This document shows, piece by piece, positions 1 to 13,700 of a DNA stretch of 64,000 bases. Source of the DNA: Pterois miles (lineage: Eukaryota; Chordata; Actinopteri; Perciformes; Scorpaenidae); the NCBI GenBank assembly GCA_947000775.1, contig CAMQGK010000253.1:62001-126000 (forward strand). The letters run 5' to 3'. A program made the position numbers and the translations under genes. A model generated the notes under the pieces. The model had not been told where the DNA came from and did not search any database. It saw only the letters and a list, made by a program, of their open reading frames with translations. Each line of letters opens with the position of its first letter. Positions within the stretch are counted from its first letter, which is position 1.

Positions 1-1
1 A

Positions 2-3000
2 CCGGACGTCCTGCGTTGGCTTGACAGGCAGCTCATCCGCCTGGTGAGTGGCGCTCCCACACCCTGCAGGCGCTTTGTGATGAGAGCAATGTATAGTTGG
101 CATTGTTAGGATTGTATGATATGAAGTCACTCTGTAATTGCTCAAGTATGTTGTGCCAGGTTATGTAAGGTTTACTGCTTGTGCAATGACTGATCGTTGT
201 TTTGTCTCCCTCGGATCCAGTGTCAGAAGTTCGGCCAGTTCAACAAAGACGATCCAACATCCTTCAGACTGTCAGAGTCTCTGTCCCTCTACCCACAGGT
301 AAACCTCCTTCTTACGCCTGATGTTGAATCTGTAAAAAAAATAATACTAAATGGACTTATCCAATCTTTATATGATTAAAATGCTACTGAAACAATAAGT
401 GGTTTCCACTGTATATGCTAACTTTTTTTTCCTCTCCTCCACCTGCAGTTTATGTTCCACCTGCGGCGGTCGCCCTTCCTCCAGGTGTTCAACAACAGCC
501 CCGATGAGTCGTCCTATTACAGGCACCACTTTGTCAGGCAGGACCTGACCCAGTCTTTGATCATGATCCAGCCCATCCTCTACTCATACTCCTTCCATGG
601 ACCACCAGAGGTCAGCCTCACACCCTCCACACCATTATTGTTATTATTATATTGTCATCAGGCCTTTCCTGGGGGCTTCACAATGTCTCCATAAGAAATG
701 TCTGTCAGTGCTGATGGATTTGGAGCTTGAGTTGTTTCAATCGGTGTGCTGGATGTGTCTGTTCTTCACAGCCCGTTCTCCTGGACAGCAGCAGCATCCT
801 GCCTGATCGAATCCTGCTGATGGACACTTTCTTCCAGCTGGTGATCTACCATGGAGAGGTGAGACGGTTTTATTCATTTAGACCTCCAGCAGGACGACAT
901 TTGATTAACCCCTTACTATTCCGTCCCCTGTTTTTAGAGGGGAAGGGAACAGGGGATGTTTATGGGTAGATAAGAAGTCAATAGTAGATGCTTCATTGAA
1001 GTGGTACATCATCTGAAAGCTGAGAACCTGAACCAGCTCAGCACTGTGTCAAGTTGTTCTAGTGAGTAATAACAAATAAAAATGAATACATAAATGATTT
1101 AGTAAGTGAATCATCAATTAACATATATTGTTAAAGTATATGAGCGTAGAATATGATGACATAAGTTTGTGATGGTCATCCCTATGCTCTATTATGTCTC
1201 ATAAATTGTTGCAGCAGTATTATACCATTTGTTACAAAAGATGTGGTGCCAAATTTAACAATTTTTCACCATTCATGAATTGCTAAAAATGATCAATAAT
1301 CCCTCCAAAGACACCAAGACCTTGAGGAAAACAATAGAAAAAGCCATGCTGTGATTTGGTTTCCAAAAATTTTTGACATTTGGAGATTTCTGCAAGAACT
1401 GCATTTTTTCTGTGATTGAATGGAGAGCACTTCTGCTCTGGAAACTGCCCACAAACCCCCTTCTTGTCAATAAACCTAGGAAAGCCATCTATCCTCTGAA
1501 TGCTCTAGGTCTCTAGTTTGTGACTGTAAAGTTTCAGGAGGCTGTGATGATCCTAGAGGTCACCATAGGTCATTTTATACAGTGAGGTCAAATTTCAAAA
1601 AATGTTCTCACTATAATGAAATGTCTACTGTGGGGACTAATATCATCACTCATGAATGATAATGATAATATTCGTTGGATCCACAAGGGTCTCAGCTTTA
1701 CAGTGATACCTAATTTATGTTTATCAAGTGGGCATGTCTATAAAGGGGAGACTCGTGGGTACCCACAGAACCCAAAAAGCTAGCAAGCAAGCATGACGGT
1801 TATGTGATTAGACATGGTTGGTACCGATGGATTCCTTAGACTTTCTAGTTTCATATGATAGCAGTATCTTTAGCTTAGCCTGAGAACTCAGCCCACATCA
1901 ATCTCAAAATAGCGTCTGTGTCTGCCGTTGGGCCCTTGAAGTGTTAAGGATTTAACCTCAATTTGAGAATTTGAGTCCCAAAAATATCCACCTGTCGTTC
2001 ATCTGCCTTCTTTCTCGAGGATAACAACACATTTGGTGACACAGCAGGCATTTCTAATGCTTTTTTTTCCTTTATTTTCAGACCATAGCCCAGTGGCGAA
2101 AGGCAGGCTACCAGGAAATGGCAGAGTACGAGAACTTCAAACAGCTGCTGCTGGCTCCACTGGATGACGCCCAGGAGATCCTGCAGACGCGTTTCCCCAT
2201 GCCGCGCTACATCGACACCGAGCACGGAGGCTCACAGGCTCGATTCCTGCTCTCCAAGGTCAACCCATCACAGACCCACAACAACCTCTACGCCTGGGGA
2301 CAGGTACAGTGTTATAAGCTACGATTTACAGTTAAACTTTTTATACTTGAGGTTAGATTGCTTTTAAAGGTCAACAACATTTTCAGCAGACTGTCTAAAG
2401 ATATCAAATTCAGTTGATTTTGTCGTCCTCCTCATGCCGCTTCAGTGGGCTGAGGTTATTTACAACCTCCTACAGAGCTGTTATAATCACATATCCGTAT
2501 AAAACAGTTTATGAAAGTTTTGGAAATTTCTCATTTCCTTGTTGCGTCCAAAGCAAGACTTTAAAACCCCCTGGACTGTCTGTATCCCTGGGGGAAAGAC
2601 AATCTGTGCTGACAACTCAGAAATTTTAAAGTCAAACTGTCAGCAAACGCAGCTCTTGGATATGTAAGTGTGGGAGATTAAAAGATGAAAATGGCATTAA
2701 TCTGTTGATTCCCAAGTTAAGGAATCACTGAACCGTAACCTGCAGTTTCCAAACACTGAATACATCCACGTCAAATCTGAGAATCGGCTTCTGAAGAGAA
2801 CAAGGCCTTGCATAAGCTAATCTTAGCGATAAACCCGTTTGCGTTATTAAAGTGATCATGAGATTAGAGTTATGTCATGAAAAGATCTGTCTGCAAAGTG
2901 CGTGAATCACTCACCCGATATTACTGTCTCCATTTGCTCCCTGCAGGAGACAGGAGCCCCGATCCTCACAGATGACGTCAGCCTGCAGGTCTTCATGGAC

Positions 3001-3036
3001 CACTTGAAGAAACTGGCAGTTTCCAGCTCCGCGTAG
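2..3036 (+). CDS. sec23b: Protein transport protein Sec23B, C-terminal part (5'-truncated by window)
   Basis: Sec23 is the GTPase-activating subunit of the COPII inner coat; it pairs with Sec24 on ER exit sites and acts on Sar1. Six exons join in phase: 2-43, 221-298, 449-610, 772-858, 2082-2303 and 2947-3036, each bounded by AG and GT, giving 226 residues ending in a TAG stop. The encoded part covers the end of the helical domain and the gelsolin-like domain, about the last 30% of a protein of roughly 767 residues. Landmark strings are FNNSPDESSYYRHHF, RFPMPRYIDTEHGGSQ and the end HLKKLAVSSSA. Sec23B rather than Sec23A is preferred because of YSYSFHGPPE, WRKAGYQ, APLDDAQEILQ and NNLYAWGQETG (family knowledge from memory). 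The fifth intron (859-2081) holds an interspersed repeat. Earlier exons lie upstream of the window. Confidence 0.95.
903..1953. repeat. Interspersed repeat in sec23b intron 5 (family C)
   Basis: The segment 1499-1670 is about 85% identical by eye to 42204-42360, both beginning GAATGCTCTAGGTCTCTAGT. The segment 1725-1780 shares the GGGCATGTCT...GTGGGTACCCA core with repeats at 43, 45 and 49.5 kb. The outer ends carry weakly inverted TTAA-CCTTA strings, so it may be a degraded DNA transposon of about 1 kb. Outer limits are approximate. Confidence 0.6.
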
Positions 3037-3204
3037 ACGTCCCTGTTCCACCACTAAGTGATCCGACATTCCCGGTCGGACATAAGGATCCATTAACATT
3101 TCCCCTGTTTTTGTAATGGAGCCAAACCCAGAGAGTCTACTGTATGTGCTTGCTTGATTGTGGGAGTCATGTGTGACACATCCATGCTACAAAATGATGA
3201 ATGG

Positions 3205-3210
3205 AATAAA
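3205..3210 (+). promoter_or_regulatory. Probable poly(A) signal of sec23b
   Basis: AATAAA lies 169 bases after the sec23b stop codon. It is the first canonical hexamer in the 3' flank, so it is the likely cleavage signal; longer 3' UTRs are possible. Confidence 0.5.
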
Positions 3211-5740
3211 AGGGGTGGAATAGCACATTCCTAAGTAGAAAACATTTCCACTCATCTTCATTAGCTTGTTATTTATGAGAAATGGCTCCAGTACTCCAGA
3301 CTGTCCTCATGTAACTAATATCAAATCATCTGGTTCTCTTTTATATTTGATATTACCTCTGACATGCAGAATGATTAGACTGATAATTATTCTTTTGTCC
3401 AAAAAATGTGTCTACTGCATCAGAACTGGTCAGAGTTGCTGTTTAATAGGATGTTTATATGTGTTCGCTTTGTCTATAGCTAAAGATGACATCCCTATAA
3501 TTTCTCATCAATAAGTTATAACGGTATAACCTTCTAATACTGGCTAAGAAATGTTCACAGGGCTAATCGGTCGTAACATGTTAATCTCAGTTCATTTGAC
3601 GTAAGAATTTCAACATGGATTATGCTTTTTTTCAAGTGTTTTCCAAGATGAATAATGAGGATTAATGTTCTGAGGAATGGAAGTCAATCACTGCATGTCA
3701 ACCGAGACGGACTCAAGAGACTGTATTCAATGACGAACATTTAGATGTATTTTTAACTTTAAAGGGCATTCTCTAATTCAGTCCTCTCATCGCCATCTGG
3801 TATTCTGCACCCGAACGATTGCCCAAGTGTCTTTGTAATCAAACTTTAATAAGACTGTAAGACTGTATAAAAGACAGTTGTTTGATTTAGATCCTGTCTG
3901 GATTCTTAACGCTATCCATATAAAGCCCCGTCGGCTGGAAACAGATCTGTCTGTGTTGTTGTTTTGTCCTTACAGCCAGCGTGCACGTCTCCGTTCACTG
4001 AGCAACTATTGTCTCCTACTCTGGATTTTCACATGGAAGTCACCGAGGTCGCCGGAGATGCTCAGTTCACACACCGGGCATCTGTTTTGTGATGTGCAGC
4101 AGAAGGAAAGGCCCGTCTGGCGTTGCAGATTTGAACGATTGCGCGTCGGCGTGCGTGTGTTTGAGAACGGCACACAGCATGTTGCTACAACAGTATGTGA
4201 CGCGTCCTCGGTGCAGATTGGATGCAACACTCTCCCTCAACAATTGTCTTTTTCTCATTTGTTGCTACTGTACATAAAACCCGCACGGCACGCAATTCCA
4301 ATCATAAAACCACTCGCACACCATCTACTGTCACTGTAAGCTGATTTCAGAGCGCCCAGACAGTATGATTTCGAGGATCAGTGAACGGCAGATTATGAAG
4401 ACTAATCCTTAGGGGCTATCTGTTAGAGGCAAATTCTACTCTTAGCAGCTTTAAGCGGAAGTTGCCACTGAAATACAAATGAAGTCTGTGTCTATCAAGA
4501 GCTTAGGCTGTGCAATGTTGCCCTCTGAAGCTACATATGCTCCAAAGGTATTCAAGGTCAAGTAAAAAAAAAAAAAAGATGCAACGCAACTGATCTTAAT
4601 CTCTTTTGACATGGATACTCCTGCACAATACCAGAAAGCTCCATTTTTTTCAGTTGAGGTTGGTGCAGAGATCTTATCTGCCGTCCTGTACGTGGATATG
4701 AAGTGATCTCATAAAGGGAAAACAATCGTCCTCATTTTAATCTATCTATTCGTTCGGCCATATTGACGCATGCAAAGGCTGCAGCTGTGCATGTTCAGAG
4801 GAACAAAAGAACATTACAATTTCCCTGATCACACTTTTTTTTTTTTTTCTCCAGTCATCATTCATGATGCTCACGTCCATGTGATTCCCAGGCTTAGGCA
4901 AAGCTGTAAGGAAATGTGTTGTCTTATTATCTCCTATCAAATCCTAACGGATCAGTTCTAGTCCAGGCAGCCGCAGAAATCCATTCCGGGCGTCCCAGAT
5001 AACTTATGTAAGATTTCTATATGGAATATGTCATAGCATGTTTATATAACTATGATTGACACAATACTGTAGTCACATGATGCGTGCCATAAATAGTTTC
5101 GCTCTGGTCCTTTCAGCGATTTAGATTATAGGAGCTAAAACTTAAGTCTGAATGTAAATTAATATTGTATGAGAACATGTACAATTTTTTTAATCCCAAG
5201 AAAGCTCATGGCCACATAAACTAATAGTCACTTCAATATGAAATAATATAATAATGAAATATGAAATAAAACTCCAAAGGACCATTCTTTTTTTAAAATG
5301 TAGTAATAGTAATATCTTTATATTGCAGATCTCATAGAATTGAATGCAGAGAAAAAAAACATGAGAAAATGCATGAGAAGTAACTTTTTAATCAAAATAC
5401 GACCGAGTTTTACTAATGAAATAGAAAAAAGAAAATTTGGGAAAGAATATATTATTACAAGAAAAAATTAACTTTTAAGTCATCTATAGACTCTGAATCA
5501 CCTCCATAAAGATGCACAAAAAGTCTGAGATGTAAAACTGAAGATGGAACATTATGCGTCTGTTCTGGAAGCTGCACCCGATTCGACTCTTATCAGCCCG
5601 TTAAATAAGTGTTATCAGTCGCTATAATCACCATAGATGTGGGTCAGTAGGGGCCTACTACACCTACTACCCTGTGAAAATGAAAGTTAAAAGTAACACA
5701 CGCTAACATGTTGTAAAACTGAATTAAAAGTCATGTTGTA
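3211..5740. other. Intergenic stretch downstream of sec23b, no gene recognised
   Basis: Both strands were scanned for spliced coding patterns and none was found. An open frame of 153 codons at 3878-4339 resembles no known family and lacks good splice context. Short poly(A) and poly(T) tracts occur at 4563-4577 and 4834-4850. The sequence becomes A/T-rich after 5000. Confidence 0.5.
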
Positions 5741-5749
5741 AACACAAAA

Positions 5750-6470
5750 AGTCTTCTTTAGGTTTAGCCAACAAAACTAAACTTTAGGTTTAGGTAATAA
5801 ATCTACAACTTCTTTAGGTTTAGGCAACAAAACTACAACTTCTTTAGGTTTAGCCAACAAAACTAAATTTATGGTTTAGACAATAAAACTACAGCTTCTT
5901 TAGGTTTAGCCAACAAAATTAACTTAAGGCTTTGGCAATAAAACTACATTTTTTTAGGTTTAGGCAATAAAACTACAACTTCTTTAGGCTTAGGAAATAA
6001 AACTACAACTTTAATTGTAGGCAACAAAACTACAACTTTAGGTTCAGGCAATAAAACTGCAACTTCTTTAGGCTTAGGCAATAAAACTACAGCTTATTTA
6101 CGTTTAGGCAACAAAACAAGAATGTATTAGGTTTACGCAATAAAACTACAATTTCTTTAGGTTTAAGCAACAAAATTGCAAATTCTGTAGGTTTAGGCAA
6201 TAAAACTACAACATCTTTAGATTTAGGAAATAAAACTACAACTTTAGGTTTATGCAACAAAACTACAACTTTAGGTTTAGGAAATAAAACTAGAGCTTGT
6301 TTAGGTTTAGGCAACAAAATAAGAATATATTTAGGCTTATGCAATAAAACTACAACTTCTTTATGTTTTGGCAATAAAACTACAATTTCTTTAGGTTTAG
6401 GCAACAAAACTACAACTTCTTAAGGTTTAGGCAATAAAACTACAACTTCTTTAGGTTTAAGCAAAAAAAG
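5750..6470. repeat. Minisatellite with TTTAGG-rich units
   Basis: About 25-30 head-to-tail degenerate units of roughly 24-30 bases alternate a TTTAGGTTTAGG block with a CAAYAAAACTACAACTTC block. Units differ by substitutions and by presence of the second half. The minus strand reads open for 106 codons only because the unit length is often a multiple of three, giving PKPKEIVVLL-like repeats. The tract is intergenic between sec23b and gsg1l. Confidence 0.9.
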
Positions 6471-8260
6471 ACACCGTGTTTTAGGATTGAAATAACTAAA
6501 CAAAGACAACTACACATTGTTGGTGAAAACCCAGTGATTTGTGTCCCATCCGTAGTCCTTGACCTCCACCTCTTACATGCTCAATAAGATATGTTTATGT
6601 TTATTTTGATAACTTGGGGTTGGGGGGGTTCAGAGGAGGCCTGAAGCGGTGGACTGCGAGTGCTGCGGACTTGGCGACTTTCTCTCTAGATTTAGGGACT
6701 TTTGGAGCTAGTGCTGCCAGCAACTGTCAACTGTCAACTGTCAAAACAGTTGGCAACACTGGGATGCTTTTTCAGTTGGATCATTTTTAAAATCTAGTGT
6801 ACACTCGCTAGTTTTACAGCCTTTCCTACCCTAGGTTTGTAGGTGCTTATTTATTTGCAATATATGGAGTGGCAAAATGAAATAAAATATGCCAAAAACA
6901 AAATTCACTATCAAAAATGAACTCCAACTTCTCAGCCAGAGTTAAGTCTCCATTCCAGCTGAGAGCTAATCTGGTCAATAACTGTGCCAGAGAGCCTGAA
7001 CCAATATTGTGACCTCAACATGAAATGACCATGATCATACAGTACACAATGCAGCACTGAGGTCAACAATTACCAGAAAATATTAGTCTTCATTATATTC
7101 AGGTGTTTCTTAGCATATGGGGATCTAAAGACTACAGTATTACAAGATTTCAAGAAGTCAGATCTCTTCACATTCACGCAAATAGTCTGAAATTCATATC
7201 AAATCAACCTCATGTGTTTCTGTATACGTAGTAGAACTGTTTCGTTTGAAATTTGACAAACTGACATGTTCTCCTGCTAAAGGCTTTGGTGGATGTGTGA
7301 ACATTCATTTCCTCACGCCGCAGCAAAAGACTTAAAATGTGTTAACTTGAGAGCAGGGATTAACTTCTTGTTTTTCCAGAAATTATCACAAGCCTCGTGG
7401 ACGTCATAGGCAGACTGGAGCCAAGTAGTCTGACTTCCAATATGCTGCTGATATTCAATAAGACTCTCGCAGCTGTTGGCAAGAACCGCTGGGTGATTTC
7501 AGGACACAACAGGGCATTTTTAAAGCTTTCAGATGTGTGTGCAAGTGTTCATTCACACAGCGAGTGGGAAGTGTTGACTTAGCCCACAGTATTTCAGTGG
7601 GTCTCTGGAAATTTTTATTATTTTTGTGCCTATAAGCCTGGATGGTACAGAGCAAGTGGTGTTCAAAGTTTTAAACCTGTGCAGCAGCACATGTGCCCAT
7701 CACCCCTTGATCACCTTTATGTACAAGATCATGCCAAGTGGGAGGAACCCACAGTGTCACCAGCAGCTTGTTCGGCAGTATTTGGGGCACTTTGGTGGCC
7801 TAATTTGTCCGTTTTCAGAATCATGTTGAAGTGCGGCTTAGCCTCCGGGGGGCTGAACACGAAGGCATACTGAGGTAACAGAGATGTCAGGCCTATCTGG
7901 CCTCATTTGCCCTGGGATTTTTAGCTCATTCTCACACAGAAGAATCCAAGTGACTCATGGGAAACGCCTTTGAAATGTCAACATTTGCGTTGTCGTTCCA
8001 CTCCCACGCCACAGTTCGGCTTAGACGCCGTTTCACCGCCGACTCTCACGCTTGCGGAGTGATCTCTGGTACGCGGAGCTCAAGAAGCCGCCATCAGTGC
8101 GGCTCATCATCCTCTCCATGACCTCCTACTTAATAAACAGATCAGCTTCTCAGAAAACAGAAACAACTCCGGGAAGACTAATAGAAAACCGTCAACTGCT
8201 GTGAGGAATTAACAAGAAATAGTTGTGCAGTTGCATTTTATTACATTTTATTTATTTTAT
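6471..8260. other. Intergenic stretch, nothing recognised
   Basis: No exon with convincing splice sites or family resemblance was found on either strand. Composition is ordinary. A short direct repeat, three copies of CAACTGTC, occurs at 6720-6743. Confidence 0.4.
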
Positions 8261-8267
8261 TGAGCAG

Positions 8268-8412
8268 CTGTGGCTGAGGTTCAATCCCAAGCTCCTCCCG
8301 TCCACATGCCGAAGTGTCCTCGAGCAAGATACTTAACTTGCTCCTGAAGGCTTTGCCATCAATGTGTGAATGTGTGTGTGAATGAAACCTGACATGTGGT
8401 GTAAAGCGCTTT
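8268..8412 (+). repeat. tRNA-derived SINE fragment
   Basis: The segment contains a B-box-like GGTTCAATCCC followed by the body typical of teleost tRNA-derived SINEs (GAAGTGTCCTCGAGCAAGA, CATCAATGTGTGAATGTGTG, GTAAAGCGCTTT). The same body recurs at 51780-52040. The 5' A-box part is missing here. Confidence 0.7.
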
Positions 8413-9959
8413 AACAATTAAAATCTAAGTCAGAGTTTGAAAGATAGATCATATTGTATGAGCTTTAATGCAGTATATTGTGCCCCTTGTTCCAAGCTTT
8501 GGGTAACTTATATTCATAAACATGTGTCCTTACTTACCCCTGGAAAAATTATAAAATTAATTGCTCAAAACTCAGTGAATCAATAATCCAGCGGCTATTT
8601 TACTAATTTAGCATTTCACTACCACTATATTGACTCAGAGTCAACACTTAGTTAATCTTTTATTTAAACAGACATTATCAGTGACAGCGAGATCTCTTCG
8701 TCAATGCACAGGAACATACAGTATAAACAAATGCACAAATTCATAACATACAGTTTACACACAAAATAGACATAATTTCTACATTGAATTACAATTCCAA
8801 GTGGCATTCAAAATGCTTAGGTTTGGTAGGAAGACAAAACATTAGTGACGTTATGTGCTGTGCCGAGTAATCCAGGAAGTTTTCTATGAAGCGCGTATTG
8901 AGGCTTGAATTGTTTTAGACCAATGACGTCATTGAACACACAGTTGAGAGGTTATTATTCCTGAATAAAAACAAATAATGTCACCCGTCTGTCATTTATT
9001 TACTGCCCTCTGCCTGGTGAAACCATGTCTGGACTATCTCTGCCTGTTTTACACTCTTTGACCAGTAGGTGGGTTTGTGTGCACATGAAGCCCAGATGAA
9101 GAAAAAACACAGGGAGGGAAATCCTCTTCCTTCAGGCAGCTACCAGCAGGTGAAACAAAACAACAAAAACTTTCAGATCTCTGCCAATCCACTGGCATAA
9201 GTGAGCTGAGATCCCGCCCCTCCAGTTCAAACTGGCCTATCAGGGGACTGTAGAATAGCGCGTAGACAGGATTAACAACAAATATGCATTGTTTTCTTAA
9301 CTAACTCCTATGAACAAGGCCTCAGTACATTCTACGCTATACTGACATAAACGTGCTTAATTCATAAGAAACAAATTACTTAAACATAATTCGGTATTTA
9401 AGTTAATTTGTTGTCTCAACTACTGTAGAGGTGCGCTTCCTCTTTAAGCACCGGCACAAGATGGCTTCCACAAAGCACCAGACTCAGCTTTTCCTGAGAT
9501 GACTAAACTTTGACAGGTTATGACTTTGATTAAAGCACAGCATTTAATATATTTTAAAGGAATTAACTCTAATGCTGAGTACAAGTCTTTGTCAAGGCAT
9601 TATTTAACTCCAAATTAAAGCGTGTGATCCACCTTTCTTTACAAAAGGCTTAAGCAAATAGTGAGAGAGTCTGTGCTTCCTAGTATAATGTTAAAATTTG
9701 AAATTAAAAACTGAGATTATGTATTGCTCTATATGTATTTATATTATCTAGACTGAATTTCACACAAAGTCCTACTTCAGCTTTACTAGCCTTGTCTGCT
9801 GTGGCTCTCTAGTCACAAACTTTCTCATTTTACAGCTAAACAGAAACTAGAAGAGAAATAGACAATTCAGGAACAAAATATGAATTTATATTTGACTCAT
9901 AGATGCAGTGTGTTACCTGTAAGATTGGGGTTGTAGGCTGTGTGTTGGGATGGGTGTAG

Positions 9960-9961
<2 letters not shown>
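8413..9961. other. Intergenic stretch upstream of gsg1l
   Basis: No gene seen. Positions 9796-9880 match an internal part of the family D foldback element (CAAACTTTCTCATTTTACAG and the following GCTAAACAG), best represented at 23.9, 32.1 and 59.3 kb. The remainder shows no recognisable structure. Confidence 0.4.

Positions 9962-9962
<1 letters not shown>

Positions 9963-10006
<44 letters not shown>
9963..10006 (+). repeat. (GA)n microsatellite
   Basis: About 22 uninterrupted GA units. A second GA tract lies about 380 bases downstream at 10388-10434. Confidence 0.97.
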
Positions 10007-10010
<4 letters not shown>

Positions 10011-10385
10011 AAGTGATATTAAATTTTGGAGGGAAACGACCACATCACAAAGTAAGTTAGGATTGTGTCTCAGCCAACACAGAGACAACACTTGATATAG
10101 TTCATGGTCTCCCTGATGCTCAGAAACTACCAGATTTATGTGGAGAGAAAATTCAAACATTAACAGCATTAACAATATGTTGAGTGTTGCCACAGCAGAA
10201 GAGGTGATACCAGCTCTGGACATGTTTCTGATGGATCACATCTGGAGAAGGATGTGTGTGTAAATGTGTGTAAATGTGATTGTTTGCGATTATTTCTTGT
10301 GAAATTAAAATTATTCATTAATATGTAATTTAGCTTTGGCAATAATCGAACCTGCACATCGATGTCAATAAAGCTTATTTGAATT

Positions 10386-10387
<2 letters not shown>

Positions 10388-10434
<47 letters not shown>
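10388..10434 (+). repeat. (AG)n microsatellite just upstream of gsg1l
   Basis: About 23 uninterrupted AG units lie 285 bases before the gsg1l start codon. Such GA tracts occur near promoters in many animals, but no function can be read from the sequence alone. Confidence 0.97.
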
Positions 10435-10439
<5 letters not shown>

Positions 10440-10719
10440 TGGTGTTAAATCCTATGACAACGTGACATCCTATAGGCTGGACGCTCGTGGGGCACCAGAG
10501 GACAGAAGTGTGTAACTGTGGGACGTGGGTCGGTGTGGGGATACTGTCGGTATCCTCGGCATCAGTGGAGATGTCCGGTAACTGCGGAGTGCCACATGGG
10601 ACCTGGACTTCACCAGGGCTGCTTGGAAATTAGCCGGGGCTCGTGAATCTCCTCCACTTTTAACGCGCACCCATGAACTTTTCGGTCGTCCGCGCGCCGC
10701 GGCACCCTTCTCACGGACA

Positions 10720-13700
10720 ATGAAGACGACTCGCAGGTGCAGGAGCCTTCTGTCGGTTAGCTTGAACTTCTTCGCCCTGGTCTTCTCAATAACCGCGTTC
10801 ATAACGACCTACTGGTGCGTAGGGACGCAGAGGGTCCCCAAACCAAAGTGCAGCAAGCTGCGGACGCACCAGTGTATAGACTACGGAGTGAACGAGACGG
10901 ACCCGAACAAAGTGGTCTACAGCTGGGAGACCGGGGACGACCGGTTCCTGTTCCGACAGTTCCACACCGGCATCTGGTTCTCATGTGAGGAGAATATCCA
11001 CGATGAAAGTAAGAGGAGGTGTGTGTGGATGTGTGTGGGGCAGTTAGTGGATGACATGTCTCTGCTTGTGTGACATATCCAGGATCTCATTGTGTAATGA
11101 TTTATGATGCTGCTGGGATTAAGTGTTACTGCAGGGATACGTTAAATAATTCATAATTTTGATGAGGAAATTATGAAAAAAGAAGCCTTAATGTAGAAAA
11201 ACACTGTTTTCTCATTGTTTCAAATTGTTTTACTTTTACTGATTTAAAAATCTATCATAAAAATTTATTTTTTTAGACTATCCAAAGTTGTAATTTACCT
11301 AATATGTCTCTCCTTGCTATCTTTTGATGAGGGATGCACCGATACTGGATCAGATATCAGGCCGATACTGACTCAAATAGCCGGATCCAATGGGCCGATT
11401 CAAGTCAAATCTATGTTTATATCGTTATATAACGGAATTAATATTCCTGTTCAAGTTTAAATAAAATGTTGTTGCATTAAAAATATTTACAATTATAATT
11501 CCTGTTCATTCAGATTTTTTTTACCAAGTTGCTGGTGTATGATATGATCAATTCAGTAAAATCTATGTATTTATTTGTCAGATTTTATCTTACTAAGAAA
11601 AGCAATATAGAAGTCAAGTTTGATGTTGCTGTAACTATGTAATAATAATGCAGAACCCCAAAATAGCCCATGCAATAAGGAGTAATCCAACATTCATATT
11701 TAACATTAGTTATTATTAGTTATTCTCAGGCAGATATCGCTGTTTGTTGTGTGTGGAGGTGTGTTTGTGTAGATGGAGACAGACAGAAGAACATGTCCAC
11801 CTGCTGCTCCACGAAGCTTCCAACACTTTTGAATATTTCTCACCGAAGCTTCGAAGCTCAAAAAAAGTGATATTCGGGACAGCCCTAGATTGCACGGGCT
11901 GATACCTAAAGCCCAGGTCTCGCTGTCGGTATCGGGACTGAAAAAGTCAGATCGGTGCATCCTTAGTTTTAGTTAGATCATAGTTGTCATCATCACAGTT
12001 TACTTAGACAGACAGCAGGCATAACCAGTGGCTCACCATTCACATTTTAAAGAACAAACCCACTTATAAAGAAATTGAAAATTTCATTCATTCATTGTTT
12101 TAACCTATCATTTGCCACAATGGGACTCTCAGTTCTGTTCTGTTCACTCAGTTAAAGCGGAGATTAGTCGCTCTCTTTGACTTATTCCCTTTCATGACAA
12201 TTTCAGGATAATCGCCTTCCATTTATTTCAGTCTGCTTATATCTGGCATGAAATGCAGAGCAAAAAGCAGCACATGGGCGGTTGAGTTTGAAGTTGAAAA
12301 AGAAGAAGAGGAGGAGGGCACTCGCCTCAGATTCAGTACTGTACCGGGGCCGAGGCTCTAAGCACTCGATATGGGCAGAATGTGACTGCACTGGGACTGA
12401 CCCGAATGGTATTCAACCTCCAAACCACTATTCAGATGCTTAGTTTTTTAAATCTGTTTTTAAATTATATGTAACTATAATAATAATGTATGAATCCCAA
12501 AATACCCCATGCAATCAGGAATAATCTAACATTATTCATATTTAACATTAATTATCATTTGTTATTCTCAGACGGATATTGCTGTTTGTTGCGTGTAGAG
12601 GTGTGTATGTGTGCACTGAAATGTGGTAGATGAAGACGGACAGACAGAACACGTCAACCTGCTGCTCCACGAAGCTTCCAACGCTTTTGAATATTTCTCA
12701 CCGAAGCTTTAAAGTCCAAAAAGTGGTATTCGGTCGCATTGGAGTAAAGTAATAACAAAGGGCTCAAGGGGAATGAGTTGCCAAGGTAACATGCGCTAGA
12801 GGAAGGTGTGAAAAGTTCAGGTCAAAGGTGGGATCAGGCCAGATGAATCCTCTCTGGTTAGCTCACTGCAACATGAAAAACACCACTCAGCCCATAACTG
12901 GTATAATGTGTTCGCTATTCATATGTTTATGATGCTCAGGACTAGAATTGAACCAGAGATTACTCAAGCAGGAATTCCCAGCACATCTCATCAAGTGGCT
13001 GTACGATGGGGTGGCGGCATGGGGGGGGGGGCTGAGACAGCTTGAGTTAATGAGGATTATGTAACAGGGGCCTTGATGAGTTTTTCCTCAAAACAGCTGT
13101 TGCCACCCTCCTCCTACCTGATTAAAGTGTTCCATTTACAACAAATCCAGCGAAACGCTCGACAGATGACAGGAGGAAAACAGCATCACATCTGCAGGAA
13201 TGTGCCGTGTCAAGGGTCATTTTTTTTTTTTTACATCCTGTTTGTTAAATTAACACGGGCTCTTAATTCATCTCGCAGCGTGTTAGTTTGACAGGCGCGT
13301 GTAATTGCCATGCATCTGTTTTTTCCCCTTCAGAGTAATTCCTCTATTCTGTTCTGTCATTGTAATTCTATGCAGAGTACCTGTAATTCAAAAGGACACG
13401 AGCCAGATGTTGAGCGCTGTTGCCAACACAGCAGCTGGTGACACTGAATCAGAAGCCACAAAAGCTGCATTTCTGTTTGTCTCTTATTCAACATACTGTT
13501 CTATTCATTTTGTAACTTATGAACTCTGAATTTGCTGTTGCTGTGTGTTCAACGGGCAGGAGGTCAGACTGTCTAAGCGGATCCAGCGAAACACACCTGG
13601 ACAGAAATTGGGAATTAAACACAGATTAGGACCTGGACTGAGGCCAGTGACAGTTCAGAGCTAAGAGCATTTATTTATTGAGTTTAGTTTAATCCAAAAC

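Noticed and set aside
3878..4339. 153-codon open frame downstream of sec23b
   Set aside because: Atypical composition, no family resemblance, no splice or Kozak support. Probably chance in the 3' flank.
6087..6407. 106-codon minus-strand frame PKPKEIVVLL-like
   Set aside because: Translation of the TTTAGG minisatellite. No splice context and no unique sequence.
5750..6470. Regularly spaced repeats suggesting a CRISPR array
   Set aside because: Units are degenerate and contiguous, spacers are not unique, and the genome is a vertebrate's.
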